Shown one piece after another: positions 46,211-57,919 of a DNA stretch of 64,000 bases. The position numbers and the translations under genes were made by a program. The stretch's first letter is position 1, and each line of letters begins with the position of its first letter. This stretch comes from Hofstenia miamia (taxonomy: Eukaryota; Xenacoelomorpha; Acoela; Hofsteniidae), in NCBI GenBank assembly GCA_900660155.1, contig CABFPE010000035.1, positions 368,391 to 432,390 of the forward strand, read 5' to 3'. The notes below the pieces were generated by a model, which ran no database searches, was not told where the DNA came from, and worked only from the letters and a program-made list of their open reading frames with translations.

Positions 46211-49200
46211 ATCAGCTAACTATTCTACTATCCTAGCTTATTGAGGGTTTCGAGTTGATGCCTGGATTTACAAATGCTAAAATAATTAACTCCTCCTGCT
46301 ATTATACCCTATCATAGTAAAAGTTAAAAGTATGCAGGAGATCGTGTTAGGGAAGAGTGGCCACACTCAGCCAACCGGATATGGATAACCTTTAAGAAAC
46401 AGTTGTATAAGACTAGAGCCCTAATTAAGATATAGAATAAAGAAGCCCTAACTCTAGGGCGCAAGTAGTGAACCTAGTGAGTTTCTCATCTCATGCAATT
46501 TAGGTGAAAGCAAAATAACAATTTTTGTTATGAATGAAAAGCAGTACAACAGCCCTAACCATACACCTAACCTAAGTTAAAGGAAATCGTGCTACGTCTG
46601 GGTGCCCTTTAACAACACAGTTGAAATTTAGAAACACATAATTTAGTAAAATAGTAAGTCAAAGATAAAAAATAAAAACGAATTTACTGAAACAAAATTG
46701 AAGAAGAATATAAATGAACAAATCACTCATATATATACAAAACTAAACCAGTATTTGTAAACAAAACATACTGATGAAAAATATGAACAAATAGTTAATT
46801 GGTACAAATTCAGTCTTCTGCTCTAACAATTAGCAGAAATTCGAACTAAAATATATAGCACTGCTGTTGTTTTGTCAAATTACAATTGAAATAAAATCGT
46901 AAAATTTATATTGAAATTGCAATAAAATAAGGAATGAAAAAATGTTTAATGTCTTTATGCCACTATATATATATATAGTGGATATAGAGTACTGTGTAAA
47001 TCCACATTGCCCCAACATTCTTGACACAGTACTGGATTTTAAGGAAATTTTTGAATTTAGGAAAAAACTATTACTCTATAATGCAAGTGCAAATGCAATG
47101 AGAGCCACTCAGAATGTATGTGGTATTATTGTGAAACTTTAAAGAAAAAGAAATTTATTCAAATTTTAAATGTTAGCAAAACAAATTTTACCAAAAAGTA
47201 TTTTTAGTTTGTGTTTTTTCAGGATTGTGTAGTTTGACAAAGCGCAATAATTCCATACAGTTTTGTAATGTATAATATTTTACTTTTGAATATTGATAGA
47301 TTAGACAAAGTGTGCAATAATTTGAAATTCAAAAATTGTAAGAATTGTAAATCAAGTGAGCAGGTTCTTATTTTAGTTTGTACATAAGAGATAAAAAATG
47401 ATGTCATTCTTTTAGAGAAAAATACAATGTTTTAATTCAGACTTAATTCCTCACTTGCACATATGAACCTTTTTAGATTTTGGTTGTAGGAATGGTTTGT
47501 ATTTATTTTAACAAGTATTTGATTAAACCCTAAATTTTTTACTGAAGATTGAAGCACTTCATTGACACCAGCTTTGCGTTTGGTGAAAAGAAAACTCAAA
47601 AGAAGTGCTCAGCTCTCTCACTGTGATTGGGAAATCTATGATTATAGTAAGTAGTTAAAAATTGGCGTTTCAAAATATATTTTTCTAACATGTAGCAAAG
47701 TAGAGTATGAAAACATGGATTTTAGGTTTTACATGTATCTATTATATAAGAGTTGAGGAGATAATAAACATTTACTGTAGATAATAAGTTATAAATTTTA
47801 GACTTTATGAACTATAGCTGGCTTTCTTTGTGAAACTTCATCTTCCACTCACACTGGATATCAATTTGGCCAGCAACTAGAAACTTTAGAAGGAGAGATG
47901 AGCCCAGCAGTTGTGTAAACTATATATTAGGAAAGTGTTGTTGCTACATTAGTAGGTCTTCTGTTATTGGTAACTTACCTAAGTCAATCCTGATTGAATC
48001 ACTAACTATCATTTACATTATATTAAATGGAGTCAAAATGTAGTAAGATCATTGGAAATTCCACTTGGTTAACCTGATGTAATCTATTGCACATGTTTAC
48101 AACAGAAAGGTTGTCATGAGACTACTCCAAACTTTGGAAGCATTCTTTGGATAAGCTTGGGTTATCAATTATTTCTCTTTTTTGTTAAAACTTCTTGTTT
48201 GGAAATTAAGCTTATTGCAATTTTTTTTATTACTGTAAGTTTGTTATACTAATTTGCTTATCAATTTGAAGGTTTTTCTTTCTCAGCCTTAGATGTAATA
48301 TCTACATAATTTTTTATTGCCTTTTGAAGAAATGTTGTTTCTTTTTTAATTGGAATTGAAGAATCTGACAAATTTCCATTACTTTTTTCTTTGCATTGGA
48401 ATTGATTATTGTTGTGTTGCTCTGTTTTTTTCCAAGCATTGGAATTGAAGATAATGCTTCTTCTACCACTTAGAATCAAATATTGTTAGTTGTTTTTCTT
48501 CTAATCTTTCAGAACTTAGGATGGTTGTTTCTTCTTCTTGTACTATTGGTGTATCTTATTGAACTTAAGAAGATGTACTTTTTGTGTGAAGCAAATTTGG
48601 AGAATACAGAGTAACTTGGAGAAATATGAATAATAGTCAAATGCAACTAGTCAAACCATTTCACTACTTGAACTGAAACAAAAGAAGTCTACTTTCCTAC
48701 CTATTTCTGATGATTGCTTATCTGTGCAGATGGGCAAGCACAATGATTTATCCAAGACAACATTAATGCTTGACACACCAGATAAATCAGTGAGTGAAAG
48801 GAAACATGTCTAAGAGGAACAACCTATAACTTAAGTAAAATTAAAACATTGTAACTGGCAATGATGGAACACTTATCAAGGAAATTGAGTATCCAGCTGC
48901 AACTAACTATGAAAGGAGAGGATTGTCTAGAGTAGCAGAGCTATGGTTTAAGAGATAAATTTGATTTTGCTTAAAAAAAGATTACTACAAAAAATTTTTT
49001 AAAACTGAAACCTTCATGATGAACTGCAAGAAATGGAATTAGAATTTTCACAGACAAACTCAAATCTATAGTGAAATCAAGTTAGATGCAGACATCTACA
49101 AATGTGTTCAGCAATAGTATGCCTAACTTTCTTAAAATCCAAACATGTTTTGGTTTAGTAGATACATGACCTGCAATATCAGTATTGACTAACACTTCAC

Positions 49201-49380
49201 ACAGTGAATCTGGAGAAAATGATAACAACTGTTAACCTAAATCATCCATCTCCAGTGAGCATGTAAATCAAATATTATTGAACCAGTATGATAGATGATC
49301 CAAAAACCAACATGCCAACTAGCAAAATGTAATTGAATAAAATCTTAGATCAACTGACTAAAAATCTATCAAAACTTGAC
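46211..49380. other. Long stretch without recognisable genes
   Basis: Contains a G/C-richer segment at about 46.3-46.6 kb (with 'gagccctaattaagatatag' and 'gccctaactctagggcgcaa') that may be a SINE-like repeat, and otherwise A/T-rich sequence. Short open stretches (46942-47142 plus, 48261-48479 minus) have no domain support. At 48.66-48.83 kb a short plus-strand reading ('FLPISDDCLSVQMGKHNDLS') could be an outer part of the gag relic that follows. Confidence 0.4.
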
Positions 49381-49439
49381 TAGGTAACTGGGAAAATAGA
49401 AGCTAGGCTACAAACTGAATAAAGAGTAACAGTGAAGGC

Positions 49440-50155
49440 AAAACCTCAATGCATAATGTTGATGCTATTCAACAAAATTTCAAATGCACACACTATACCA
49501 CAATTAAGAGTGCAGATATTTTCTGGCTAATTGGACACATATGAACAATCCTTTGAAGACTGTCTTTTACCTTTGAGCTGATGATCAAAAAACAACAGAA
49601 AAATCAAGATTTAACTACTGCCTTTTTACAGGTGAGGCATACAACCACTACATTATGTTAGAACAGAGATGAAGCTTGAGTATACATATCTAGTCAGAAA
49701 CTTCATAAAACATTACAATGCACCACACAAGGAATTAGCATTGTCAAATACTATATGAAGTGAAATTTGTAGATCCAGCAAACATTGCAGTCTACATCAA
49801 AAAATTGAATGCCTGCATAAACTGAAGCAGATTGATTATGCATGCATCATCCATGGCTTACCACCTAGCCTGAAGGCATTAAAATCCAGCAAACATTGGA
49901 TATTGTTCTTAGGATGAATAGTGGATCAGCACTATTGAAGGCAACATCTCAGACTACCAACTGCTAAAAAGCCAATCATGACAATAAATATTGAGAAGGT
50001 GAAAAATGATGTAATACCAGTTAAATAAGAATGTGCAATAAGTATGGTGATAAAGGTCATGTTAAATTCAAGTGTACAAAGTCAATAAATATTATTGAGG
50101 AAAAGCAGATTGAAACAGAAATCACAACTAATAAAGATGCTTTAAATGAGTAGGA
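49440..50155 (+). mobile_element. Gag relic of a third Ty3/gypsy-like element (fossil)
   Basis: The order of signals matches the gag of the two gypsy copies. A capsid start 'F-S-G-x-L-D-T-Y-E-Q-S-F-E-D' (about 49.51 kb) corresponds to 'FTGRVDSYSPTFNEW' in copy 2. 'GEAYNHYIMLEQR' (about 49.63 kb) corresponds to 'GAAYQHYLVLD'. A knuckle-like 'CNKYGDKGHVKFKC' lies at about 50.04 kb and an acidic tail 'NIIEEKQIETEITTNKDAL' follows. No protease, RT or integrase follows. Heavily broken (more than five breaks). Very old. Confidence 0.75.
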
Positions 50156-50659
50156 GCATTGACTAAAATAAAATGCACAGTGAACATTTTAACTCACATT
50201 TTCCAAATAACTTTGTGTTTGGTCAAGACAATTTTAAATTCTTATATTACAACTATTTGTGGTCTAATTAACAATACCTGTAAAAACATTGGGTGTCACA
50301 TAAAAAAATGGTGAATGCATTTGTGTGCTTTTTGAATAATCCTACACTTCAGCAAATTCCAGCTAAGCAAGCTGGTTAAGGCACTGAATTTTTTCTATTT
50401 CAATTGGAGAATCCCCACTTGTTAGAGATTGACCATAATTAGCATTACTTTTCTTAGTGTAGAATCTTTGTCAAACCTCTAAACATTAAATTAAGTGAGG
50501 TGATCAAATCAAACAGCAAACATTAACATTACTACTACAATGCATGCTACCACCAACCATATGTATTCCTATGTTGTTACTGACATGGAGACTCAAAGAA
50601 AAGAAGGCAATAAGAGCACTTCTACATGAAGAAGACACATATGTGAATAGTAAGCAAAG
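50156..50659. other. Unassigned sequence between the gag relic and U copy 2
   Basis: A/T-rich. It holds no protease or RT signature, although that is what would follow gag in an intact gypsy element. Confidence 0.4.
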
Positions 50660-51345
50660 GCAGAGAAAATAGTTCAGGATGAAAAATACAGAAAATCAAA
50701 AACAATACTGATAAAAAACAACCATTACAAAAGAGTATTCATAGAGGTGGACATAACACCCTATGACCTCTATAGAGATTGATTGCCAATACACAAACAA
50801 ATCAAGGAAGTCAGTGATGAAATCAAAAGAAGACAAATAAAGATGATAATACCGATCTCAGGGTTAAATGACATCATATGGGGAGAGTTATGGAACTAAC
50901 AATACAAATATTATGATGTAACCAGAAGAGTCTAAGTAATAATGATGATAAAACTGGGAAAAAATGAACCAGATGAGATTACAGAAAAAGAAGTGATAGA
51001 CAATGTAAGCACTTTCTACAATGAGGCATTGATTTCTAAATCATTATAGTCAGCATACAAATTCTTCTACCCCAAAACAAGCATTAACCTGGAATTTGCT
51101 CACACCAGTAGGGTGGACACAATAATGACTTTAATGATGTCAATCAAAGGCCTCAAATTTTACAAAAAATACTATGAAGTATTCAACCAAAAATTGAATG
51201 AGATGAGAGCAATGTGCACAATATCTAAAAAATTGGAAGACCCACAGTTCATAATGCATAAGAAATTAGTGACAATATAGAAGGAGGTTGTAATGCAGCT
51301 AACAAAGACAGAACAACACAAAAACTATAATGGAGCAAACTAGAG
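50660..51345 (+). pseudogene. Unknown coding family U, copy 2 (decayed)
   Basis: The longest copy, about 220 residues readable in one frame with about four breaks. Anchors shared with the other copies in order: 'LPIHKQIKEVSDEIKRRQIK' (versus 'LSIREQLQKIHDKIGKLNSQ' in copy 1), 'YKYYDVTRRV', 'STFYNEA', 'FFYPKTSIN', 'IMTLMMSIKGLKFYKKYY', 'VFNQKLNEMRAMC', 'EVVMQLTKTEQHK'. It is preceded by 'YKRVFIEVDITPYDLYRDW'. It is rich in K/E with regular hydrophobics, so helical and probably cytoplasmic or nuclear. It sits 500 bases after a gypsy-like gag relic, which may or may not mean it is part of the same element. Family not recognised. Confidence 0.7.
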
Positions 51346-52427
51346 TTAAGCCAAAAGGCAGAGACAAAAATCCACAGGGAGAGAGTTGTGATCATCCACT
51401 AGATACACTGGGGAGGGAGTGTGACATAATAAGCATCAATCAAAAGAAAAGGACATTATTAAAAACATTTATTTTGAATAACTTGTTTTTATATCAATTG
51501 GGTCTTTTTGTAAACTAAGTTATAAATAAGTTTTGGCAAAAGATTTGAACATTTCAAACAAAATTGCATAGCTAATGGATAGCTTAAAACAACATGTTGG
51601 ATAAGGATTAGCAGAAGAAATTCAAATACAGAAATAACAGTAAACAAAAAACAGGTACATGTTAACATTGTACAATTGTATAATGCTATAGTAAAGTTAT
51701 TATGTAATATGCTATTCTGGTTAATTGGGAAGTTAAGAGATAGTTGGAATCAATGACTTAGTAGAAAATCCTGTACATACACTATGAAAAGTAATAGTAA
51801 ATGCTATTTACAGTCAATTCTAAGAAGTGTGTTGATTCTACACTACCTTTTGTACTCCTATTCTTACTCAGAACTCATTCAACATTTTGTATTAAGACAT
51901 TTACTGAGTAAATCATTACAATAATTCTTTTTGTTATTCCAGTTGAGTTTTCTCCTTTGTTCCTCTAAAAGTCTTCTACTTGAGAGGGTAGCCATCATAA
52001 GTAAGGGGGGTAGCACATATAGAGACTGTTGATCTAAATTCTGCACAACTACTCAAGTTTAGGTTGCAACAGCTTCCCATTCCTAGGTCTAGTTACTTCA
52101 GAGTATGTGTTTATCCAATAGCTTGCCATTCTAAACTTAGAATCTAATTTGTACTTGATTATCCATGTACTTACTTAGCAAACATGAAAGGTTCTATGTG
52201 AAAGTAAGACCTAGTTTAATAAACATTCAGTTTACTTAGTATTTTACAAAACTTAATGAGATTTAGATTTTTCTATGGTCTCTTTACTGGACTCAGGAGC
52301 ATAAGAAAGTTTACTTTTCTGAAAAGAGCTTCACTTACAAGTTAGCAAATTATAAAAACACATTTAAGTAAAACAACTAATATTGCTCTTTTTTGGTTCC
52401 TCTGAAAGATGGAATATATGCTGTAAA
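51346..52427. other. Non-coding stretch
   Basis: A 62-residue open stretch at 51330-51518 has no domain. Nothing else is recognised. Confidence 0.4.
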
Positions 52428-52429
52428 TG

Positions 52430-53085
52430 ATCAAGATTTTGACAGCTTCAGTTTAATATTAATTTAGCATATAAATAAGTACATGATTGTTGAAAAGTAA
52501 CAACAACATATCTACATTTATTCTTATTAAACACTCTACAATCATTATATTTTTTGGCTGGATTTGGCTTCCAGCCACTACGCCAAATTGACTCTTGATT
52601 TTTTGGAAAAAGAAGAAATAAATTTTGTGTCCAAAGATTTAAATCCTCCAGCATGCCCTAGCCTTTGACTGATTGAGGATTTTTGGGGAACACTGAAGCA
52701 GATGGTTTATAAAGGAAACTGGCAGGCAGAAGATTTGACCCAGCTAGAAGGGAGAATAAAACAATGCATGGCAAAAGAAGATATGGTGATGGTTCAACAT
52801 ATGATGAACAATGTTACAGAGTTGCTGAGAAATGCTCAAGATCATGGGAATTCTTGCTATCACTAATTTGTTACAGCATTAGTTATGTTTTTCTATTTTT
52901 ATTCTTATTCAATATTAAAATAAGAATACAAATGTTTATGATTCTTTTTCTGTTGCTTTGCAAATTATACTTATGATTGTAGAGTGTAAAATAAGAATTT
53001 AAATTTTGTGCAAATTTTTTCCAATCACCTATTAGTTAACAATAATTCAGCTGTTGTCAACTGTTCACAACATTACATCCATTAA
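52430..53085 (+). mobile_element. Internally deleted Tc1/mariner-type element with inverted ends
   Basis: The ends pair as inverted repeats of about 100 bases. The left 'ctctacaatcat' side (52.44-52.55 kb) matches the right 'atgattgtagagtgtaaaat' side (52.97-53.08 kb), with further matching 'gacagcttcag' against 'attcagctgttgtcaac'. Between them only the C-terminal piece of a transposase remains. It is probably moved in trans or dead. Confidence 0.75.
52565..52870 (+). pseudogene. Tc1/mariner transposase, C-terminal fragment
   Basis: About 100 residues: 'SHYAKLTLDFLEKEEINFVS' followed by 'KDLNPPACPSL', then 'LIEDFWGTLKQMVYKGNWQA', 'QLEGRIKQCMAKEDMVMVQH' and 'ELLRNAQDHG'. N-P-P-x-C-P-x-L-x-x-I-E-D-F-W is the third catalytic block of DDE_3 transposases (the E/D of IED). 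One in-frame stop lies just before 'LIEDFW'. The HTH and first catalytic D are absent, lost with the internal deletion. Confidence 0.88.
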
Positions 53086-53818
53086 GAAGAATTACCACTA
53101 CATATAAAACAATGTAATACTGCTTAACAAAGAAACAATCAACTTTCATAATTCTAATCTGATTTGTAGTTACATGTAAAAGTAGTGATTGAGTAGCAAG
53201 CTTTACATATACAAACTTTGGTGCCTAATGATTAGAGCCAAGTCAGGAGTTAGGATTCACCAAAGTTTCTAGTAAACTATGAGAACTTAAGCTTGCTTTA
53301 GCTTATGAATTACAAGTATAAAAGCAAAATTTTGTATAATAAAAGTATATTCACAAACACTAATGAACTATGTAGAGTTCCTACAAATAAATCAACTGAA
53401 AGTAAATTAATACTATACTAAACTCAATCATGATTGTGCATATAAAATCCCTTCACAAGTTTTAGAGCAATCAAAAATTGGATTACTCAAACAGCAGAAA
53501 ATTTTAATTAGGAAAAATTGCACATTAATTGATACTTTATTAAGAGTGTGGAAAACCTTACTTTCCTGTTACTTTTCTCATGGATCTCTGTTTTTCAAGT
53601 TTAACATAGTCAGTTTTGGTACCTGTCTTGTTTCCATCTCAATGAAATTATGTTAACAACATTTGTGATGTAATGTGAACAATAATTTACAAGAATACAA
53701 AGACATCATCAGACAACCCAACAAACCTCCAATCAGACACTTTAAAATCAAAATAATTTAGATATTTTCTGTCAAACATTCATTAAACAAGCTAACTATT
53801 TAACAATAACATATATTG
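53086..53818. other. Non-coding stretch
   Basis: A/T-rich sequence between the mariner derivative and the P element. Nothing recognised. Confidence 0.4.
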
Positions 53819-54244
53819 GGGTAGAAGTAAGGTGATACATAATAACAGGCCTGGAAGCTGTGCACCTGGGTCTTCAGACTGGGGGCGGGATTTTGAAGCA
53901 TACGAAAATTAAAATAGAGGTTTACATTTAGTACTGACAGTAGTTTGTTTCTCACAAGAAGGAATATAACACAGTTTCAGATGATTCACATGTATCATAA
54001 GATTAAAATTCAAATTTATGCTAAAATCAGAACTGAGCTACGTTTTAGTTTGTTAGGAAATATACTTCAATAAGTTTAGCTCCTTTTAACAATTTCTTCA
54101 CATAAAAATAAAATTAAAATTATGGTCAGTAAAATTTATTACTCAAAGAAAACGTTATTTTAACGCACACACTTTTATTACCCTCGGATTCTTAAAAGCC
54201 TACTTTATATTAGTGTTCAGAATTTATTAGAGCTGTTTTTAATT

Positions 54245-54784
54245 ATGGTAAAGAAGTGTTGTGTAACTGGCTGCAGGCGAAATTATGATGCAGAAAATAA
54301 AGTCAGAGAGTTTCGACTGCCATCAGAAAAAAATGAGCGTGAAAGGTGGATGAAAGCTGTACCAAGAGACAATATACCAGATAGGCCCGATACAGTTATT
54401 TGTGAACGTCATTTCCCAGAAAATTTCGAGACTGTAGTTGTTCATGGAAAAGAAAGACCTAAGCATCCACCCAGTATTTTTAATTGTGTTCCTCAGAGTA
54501 TGGTTCCTACACGGCCATCCAAACCAAGAGAAACATTTAAATCAACAAGTGATGCTCAAAACCCAGATGTGGATGAGATGGAAATTTTTATTGAAAAAGA
54601 TAAGTTGGACCTTACCACCTTGATTGATAATGTAAATGATCAGACGTTTGTTAGCGGAGTAACATCATATGTTATTGACAATACCCTTTATGTCCAATCA
54701 AACAATTTCTTTTCAGACAGCATTCCTATGTTTTTAATTAAAATACACAGTGATTTGTCATGCTGGAGTACGTACTCATATTGA
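54245..54784 (+). pseudogene. P-element transposase, N-terminal THAP part
   Basis: 179 residues from an ATG. Residues 1-85 form a THAP zinc finger: C6-x3-C10 at the start ('CVTGCRRNYD'), W35, and C53-x2-H56 ('VICERHF'). A proline-rich 'RPKHPPSIF' follows at the place of the AVPTIF-type end. THAP domains bind the transposon's own internal sites next to the inverted repeats. Coding then runs on in another frame: 'VRTHIDSLSRNRITALKRWS' continues from about 54.76 kb, so the stop at 54784 comes from a frame change, or from an intron that I cannot define. Confidence 0.92.
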
Positions 54785-54850
54785 TTCACTTTCCAGAAAC
54801 CGTATTACAGCATTGAAGCGATGGTCTCAACTTGAAGAAGTGATAAATTT

Positions 54851-56880
54851 TTGAATTTCAATGTGTTGCTGGATGTTAAAAAGAGAATTATTAAAGAACA
54901 GTTGCAAATTATGTCTGCATATAAAGTTGGTGTTAAAGTATATACTCCTGAAACAATCACCAGAGCTTTTAATTACTTTGTTACATCTCGCTCATTATAC
55001 AATCAGTTGAGAGCTCATTACCAATTACCAAGTGTTAAAGTTTTAAGCAATATAACATCAAGAGTAAAAAAAGTTAGTGACCTTGATTTTTTAAAGTATG
55101 TTTTTGAGAATGTTCCTGAACATCAAAGACTCTGTAACATCCTTGTTGATGAAGTTTACATTAAACCAAGTATGCAGTATCATGCAGGGACAGTTTTTGG
55201 TAATGCTGAAAATCATCCAGGTCTCCTTGCAACTACTGTTTTAGGAGTGATGATTAAGTGTTTACTTGGTGGCCCAGCTTTTCTATGTCGAATGATTCCA
55301 GTGACAAAGTTGGATTCCCAGTTTTTGTTTGATCAAGTTAATTTTGTTCAACAGAGTATAGCAGAAAATAATGGAACTGTTGTCTCAATTATATGCGACA
55401 ATAATCGGATAAACCAAGCCTTTTTCAAGTTGTATGAAACACAGCCTGATAAACCATGGTTAACTGTTAATGGTGTGTATCTTTTGTTTGACTATGTTCA
55501 TCTTATGAAGTCAATTAGAAATAATTGGATTACGGAACCAACTAAGGAACTTGAGTTCGAACATGATGGGAAAATTCTTACAGCCAAATGGAGTGTGCTA
55601 GAAGAAATTTACAATGTAGAGAAGAATGGTATCATCAAGTTATCAAATTTAACATCTGTTGCTGTATATCCAAAGCCTGTGGAGAGGCAGAAAGTTTCAA
55701 TTTGTTTAAAAGTTTTTTCAGACCAAACAATATCTGCCCTTGAGACCCATCCTTCTGTAAACAAGACTGATAATGCTGACACTGTTGTATTTCTTAAACA
55801 AGTTTTGAATTTTTGGAAAATTATTAGCGTGAAAAATCCTGTAACAGCAATAAGGCAAAGAGATGAAATGAGAAGTATTATACATGTGCATTGTGATTCA
55901 CAAGTTAAATTTTTGGAATAGTTCGTTGTGATGGCATCCAAAATGAAAAATCGACACGGTAAAGGCGTAAAGCATTGACTAAAGAAAGTAATGCCATTGT
56001 TCACACATGCTCAGGTTTAATTGATTTATCAAAGTATCTGCTAGAGACAACACATCAATATGTTGCAATTGATGAATTTACCACAGATTATTTGGAGGAA
56101 TCATTTGGCAAATTGAGGCAGGGTTTTGGAGGAACTTACTTTTTAACCTCTCAAAACGTCTTAGAAAAGTTCAGTATTGAAAAGTCGAAACTTCTGCTCT
56201 CTCTAAACGTAAATATTGAGTCGTTTTTTGAAAAGGAAGGACATTCCTGTGAAAAATGTGGCTTTCTGGTTCGAGAAAATGACAGTAATGTATTCAATAA
56301 TCTTCTCAAGCTGGAAGAAAGCATACCAGATGAAACAAAAATGGCCTTCGTGTACATTGCTGGTTATAAAACAAGAAATGGTTGTATTGATGATGATAGT
56401 CAGTGTTATTATCTCAAGTATGGTGGTTATTTGAAAAATATTAATNNNNNNNNNNNNNNNNNNNNNNNNNNNNNNNNNNNNNNNNNNNNNNNNNNNNNNN
56501 NNNNNNNNNNNNNNNNNNNNNNNNNNNNNNNNNNNNNNNNNNNNNNNNNNNNNNNNNNNNNNNNNNNNNNNNNNNNNNNNNNNNNNNNNNNNNNNNNNNN
56601 NNNNNNNNNNNNNNNNNNNNNNNNNNNNNNNNNNNNNNNNNNNNNNNNNNNNNNNNNNNNNNNNNNNNNNNNNNNNNNNNNNNNNNNNNNNNNNNNNNNN
56701 NNNNNGAGGTGGACTAAATATTCCTTATGATAGTGCGTGCCAATGGGTAATTTTTTGTTTCATCATGTTTATGTTTGTCAAAGATGAAGTTTGTCGAAAA
56801 TTGCTGTGCAACCTGCTTATGCTAGTATCTGAAATGCACAACTGCAATATGTCGAAACAGCATGGCATCATTTTGTCAAA
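54851..56880 (+). pseudogene. P-element transposase, catalytic and C-terminal part
   Basis: The open stretch 54851-55921 (356 residues) and its continuation at 55975-56445 cover the RNase-H-like domain. 'LVDEVYIKPSMQYHAGTVFG' holds the first D, 'FDYVHLMKSIRNNW' the second, and 'EFTTDYLEESFGKLRQGFGG' the E that lies after the GTP-binding insertion. A cysteine pair 'CEKCGF' follows. The gap 56446-56705 removes about 85 residues, after which 'GGLNIPYDSACQWVIFCFIM' resumes and stops appear at about 56.89 kb. There are frame changes near 54.85 and 55.92 kb. Apart from these, all catalytic residues are kept, which suggests a fairly young copy. Confidence 0.92.
56446..56705. other. Assembly gap (260 N)
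   Basis: Run of N within the P-element transposase. Confidence 1.
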
Positions 56881-57464
56881 TGATTTTATTTAAAAACTCC
56901 TCGGATGTATAAAGAGCCTGCATTGAAAGTTCTTAAACTTTCTAGTAGTAAATAATTATTGTACGTTAATCAGGGTGTTAATCCAGTTTTTTTTCTAATC
57001 TTTTCATAATTTCAAGTTTTTGTTTTCTTCATACTTTCTTTTTGTTTGGTGAAATTTTGATTTTTTTGTACTTTTGGCTTATTCTTGGTTCCAGCTGGGA
57101 TTTATCACAGCAGGTTCTGTTGCTTAAACAGTTTTGAACAAAGTTGATTTTTGTGGATGTCTCAATATTTTCCGAATTTTAGTCTTAGTAATCTTGATAT
57201 TGTTTTGATTGCCTGTACAACAAGAACACCCTGATAATTTGCTTCACGTGTGAATTAGTTTGTTATTTATAATATTTGATTTTGACAGGGTTAATAATTT
57301 TAACAACATTTATAAAAATAATAAATGTTAACCCTTGATCATGATATTTTGCAATTTTATTTGTCTTTATTTAAATATAACTATGGATTTTACTCCGCCC
57401 CCAGTCTGAAGCTCCAGTCGCACGGCTTCCAGGCCTGTTATTATGTATCGCCTTGGGTAGAAGT

Positions 57465-57919
57465 AAATTAATGAAAGTGGATAAAACAGCATTAAATTGT
57501 TCCCTTATCTGCTCTGTATCAATATTATTGTTTATTTACTCTAGTTAAAGTGGTAAACCAATGTTGGCAGAATTCATTTAAGCACAAAGCAGAGAAAAAT
57601 TAATCAATTTACTTTAAATGCTTTTCCTTGTTATTACTGATATTAGCATGGTTTATTTAATGAAAACCATTACTAAAGTGTTATTTTGGATGTTTTACAT
57701 ATGGTTCACATGTCTATGCACAAAGGCAATTAATAGACATGAACCATTAGAAATTTATTGATAGAAAATAATTATGATGTAGATACATACCTGCTTAATA
57801 ACAGTTGTATCTGCACAGGTCATAGAAGGCCAATAAATGTAAATTAGTTAACCATAAATGAGAACTTCCAGTAGATCTTTTCTGTTTGCATGGTGTCTTG
57901 ATTGAAGAAAGTTTGATAA
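57465..57919. other. Non-coding stretch between P element and U copy 3
   Basis: Ordinary A/T-rich sequence with no recognised feature. Confidence 0.4.

Larger units (their letters stand above)
53829..57454 (+). mobile_element. P-element-type DNA transposon, nearly complete, with target duplication
   Basis: Ends are inverted repeats. Left AAGGTGATACATAATAACAG... (53829 on) and right, reversed, AAGGCGATACATAATAACAG... (ending 57454) stay alike for about 70 bases, including 'ttcagactgggggcgg'. Outside, GGGTAGAAGT occurs on both sides (53819-53828 and 57455-57464), a 10-base direct repeat; P elements usually make 8. It contains a THAP-domain transposase on the plus strand, broken by frame changes, and a 260-base assembly gap. 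The total of 3.6 kb fits the P superfamily. Confidence 0.93.

Noticed and set aside
55609-56004. 131-residue minus-strand open frame
   Set aside because: Antisense to the P-element catalytic domain, which carries clear family motifs on the plus strand.
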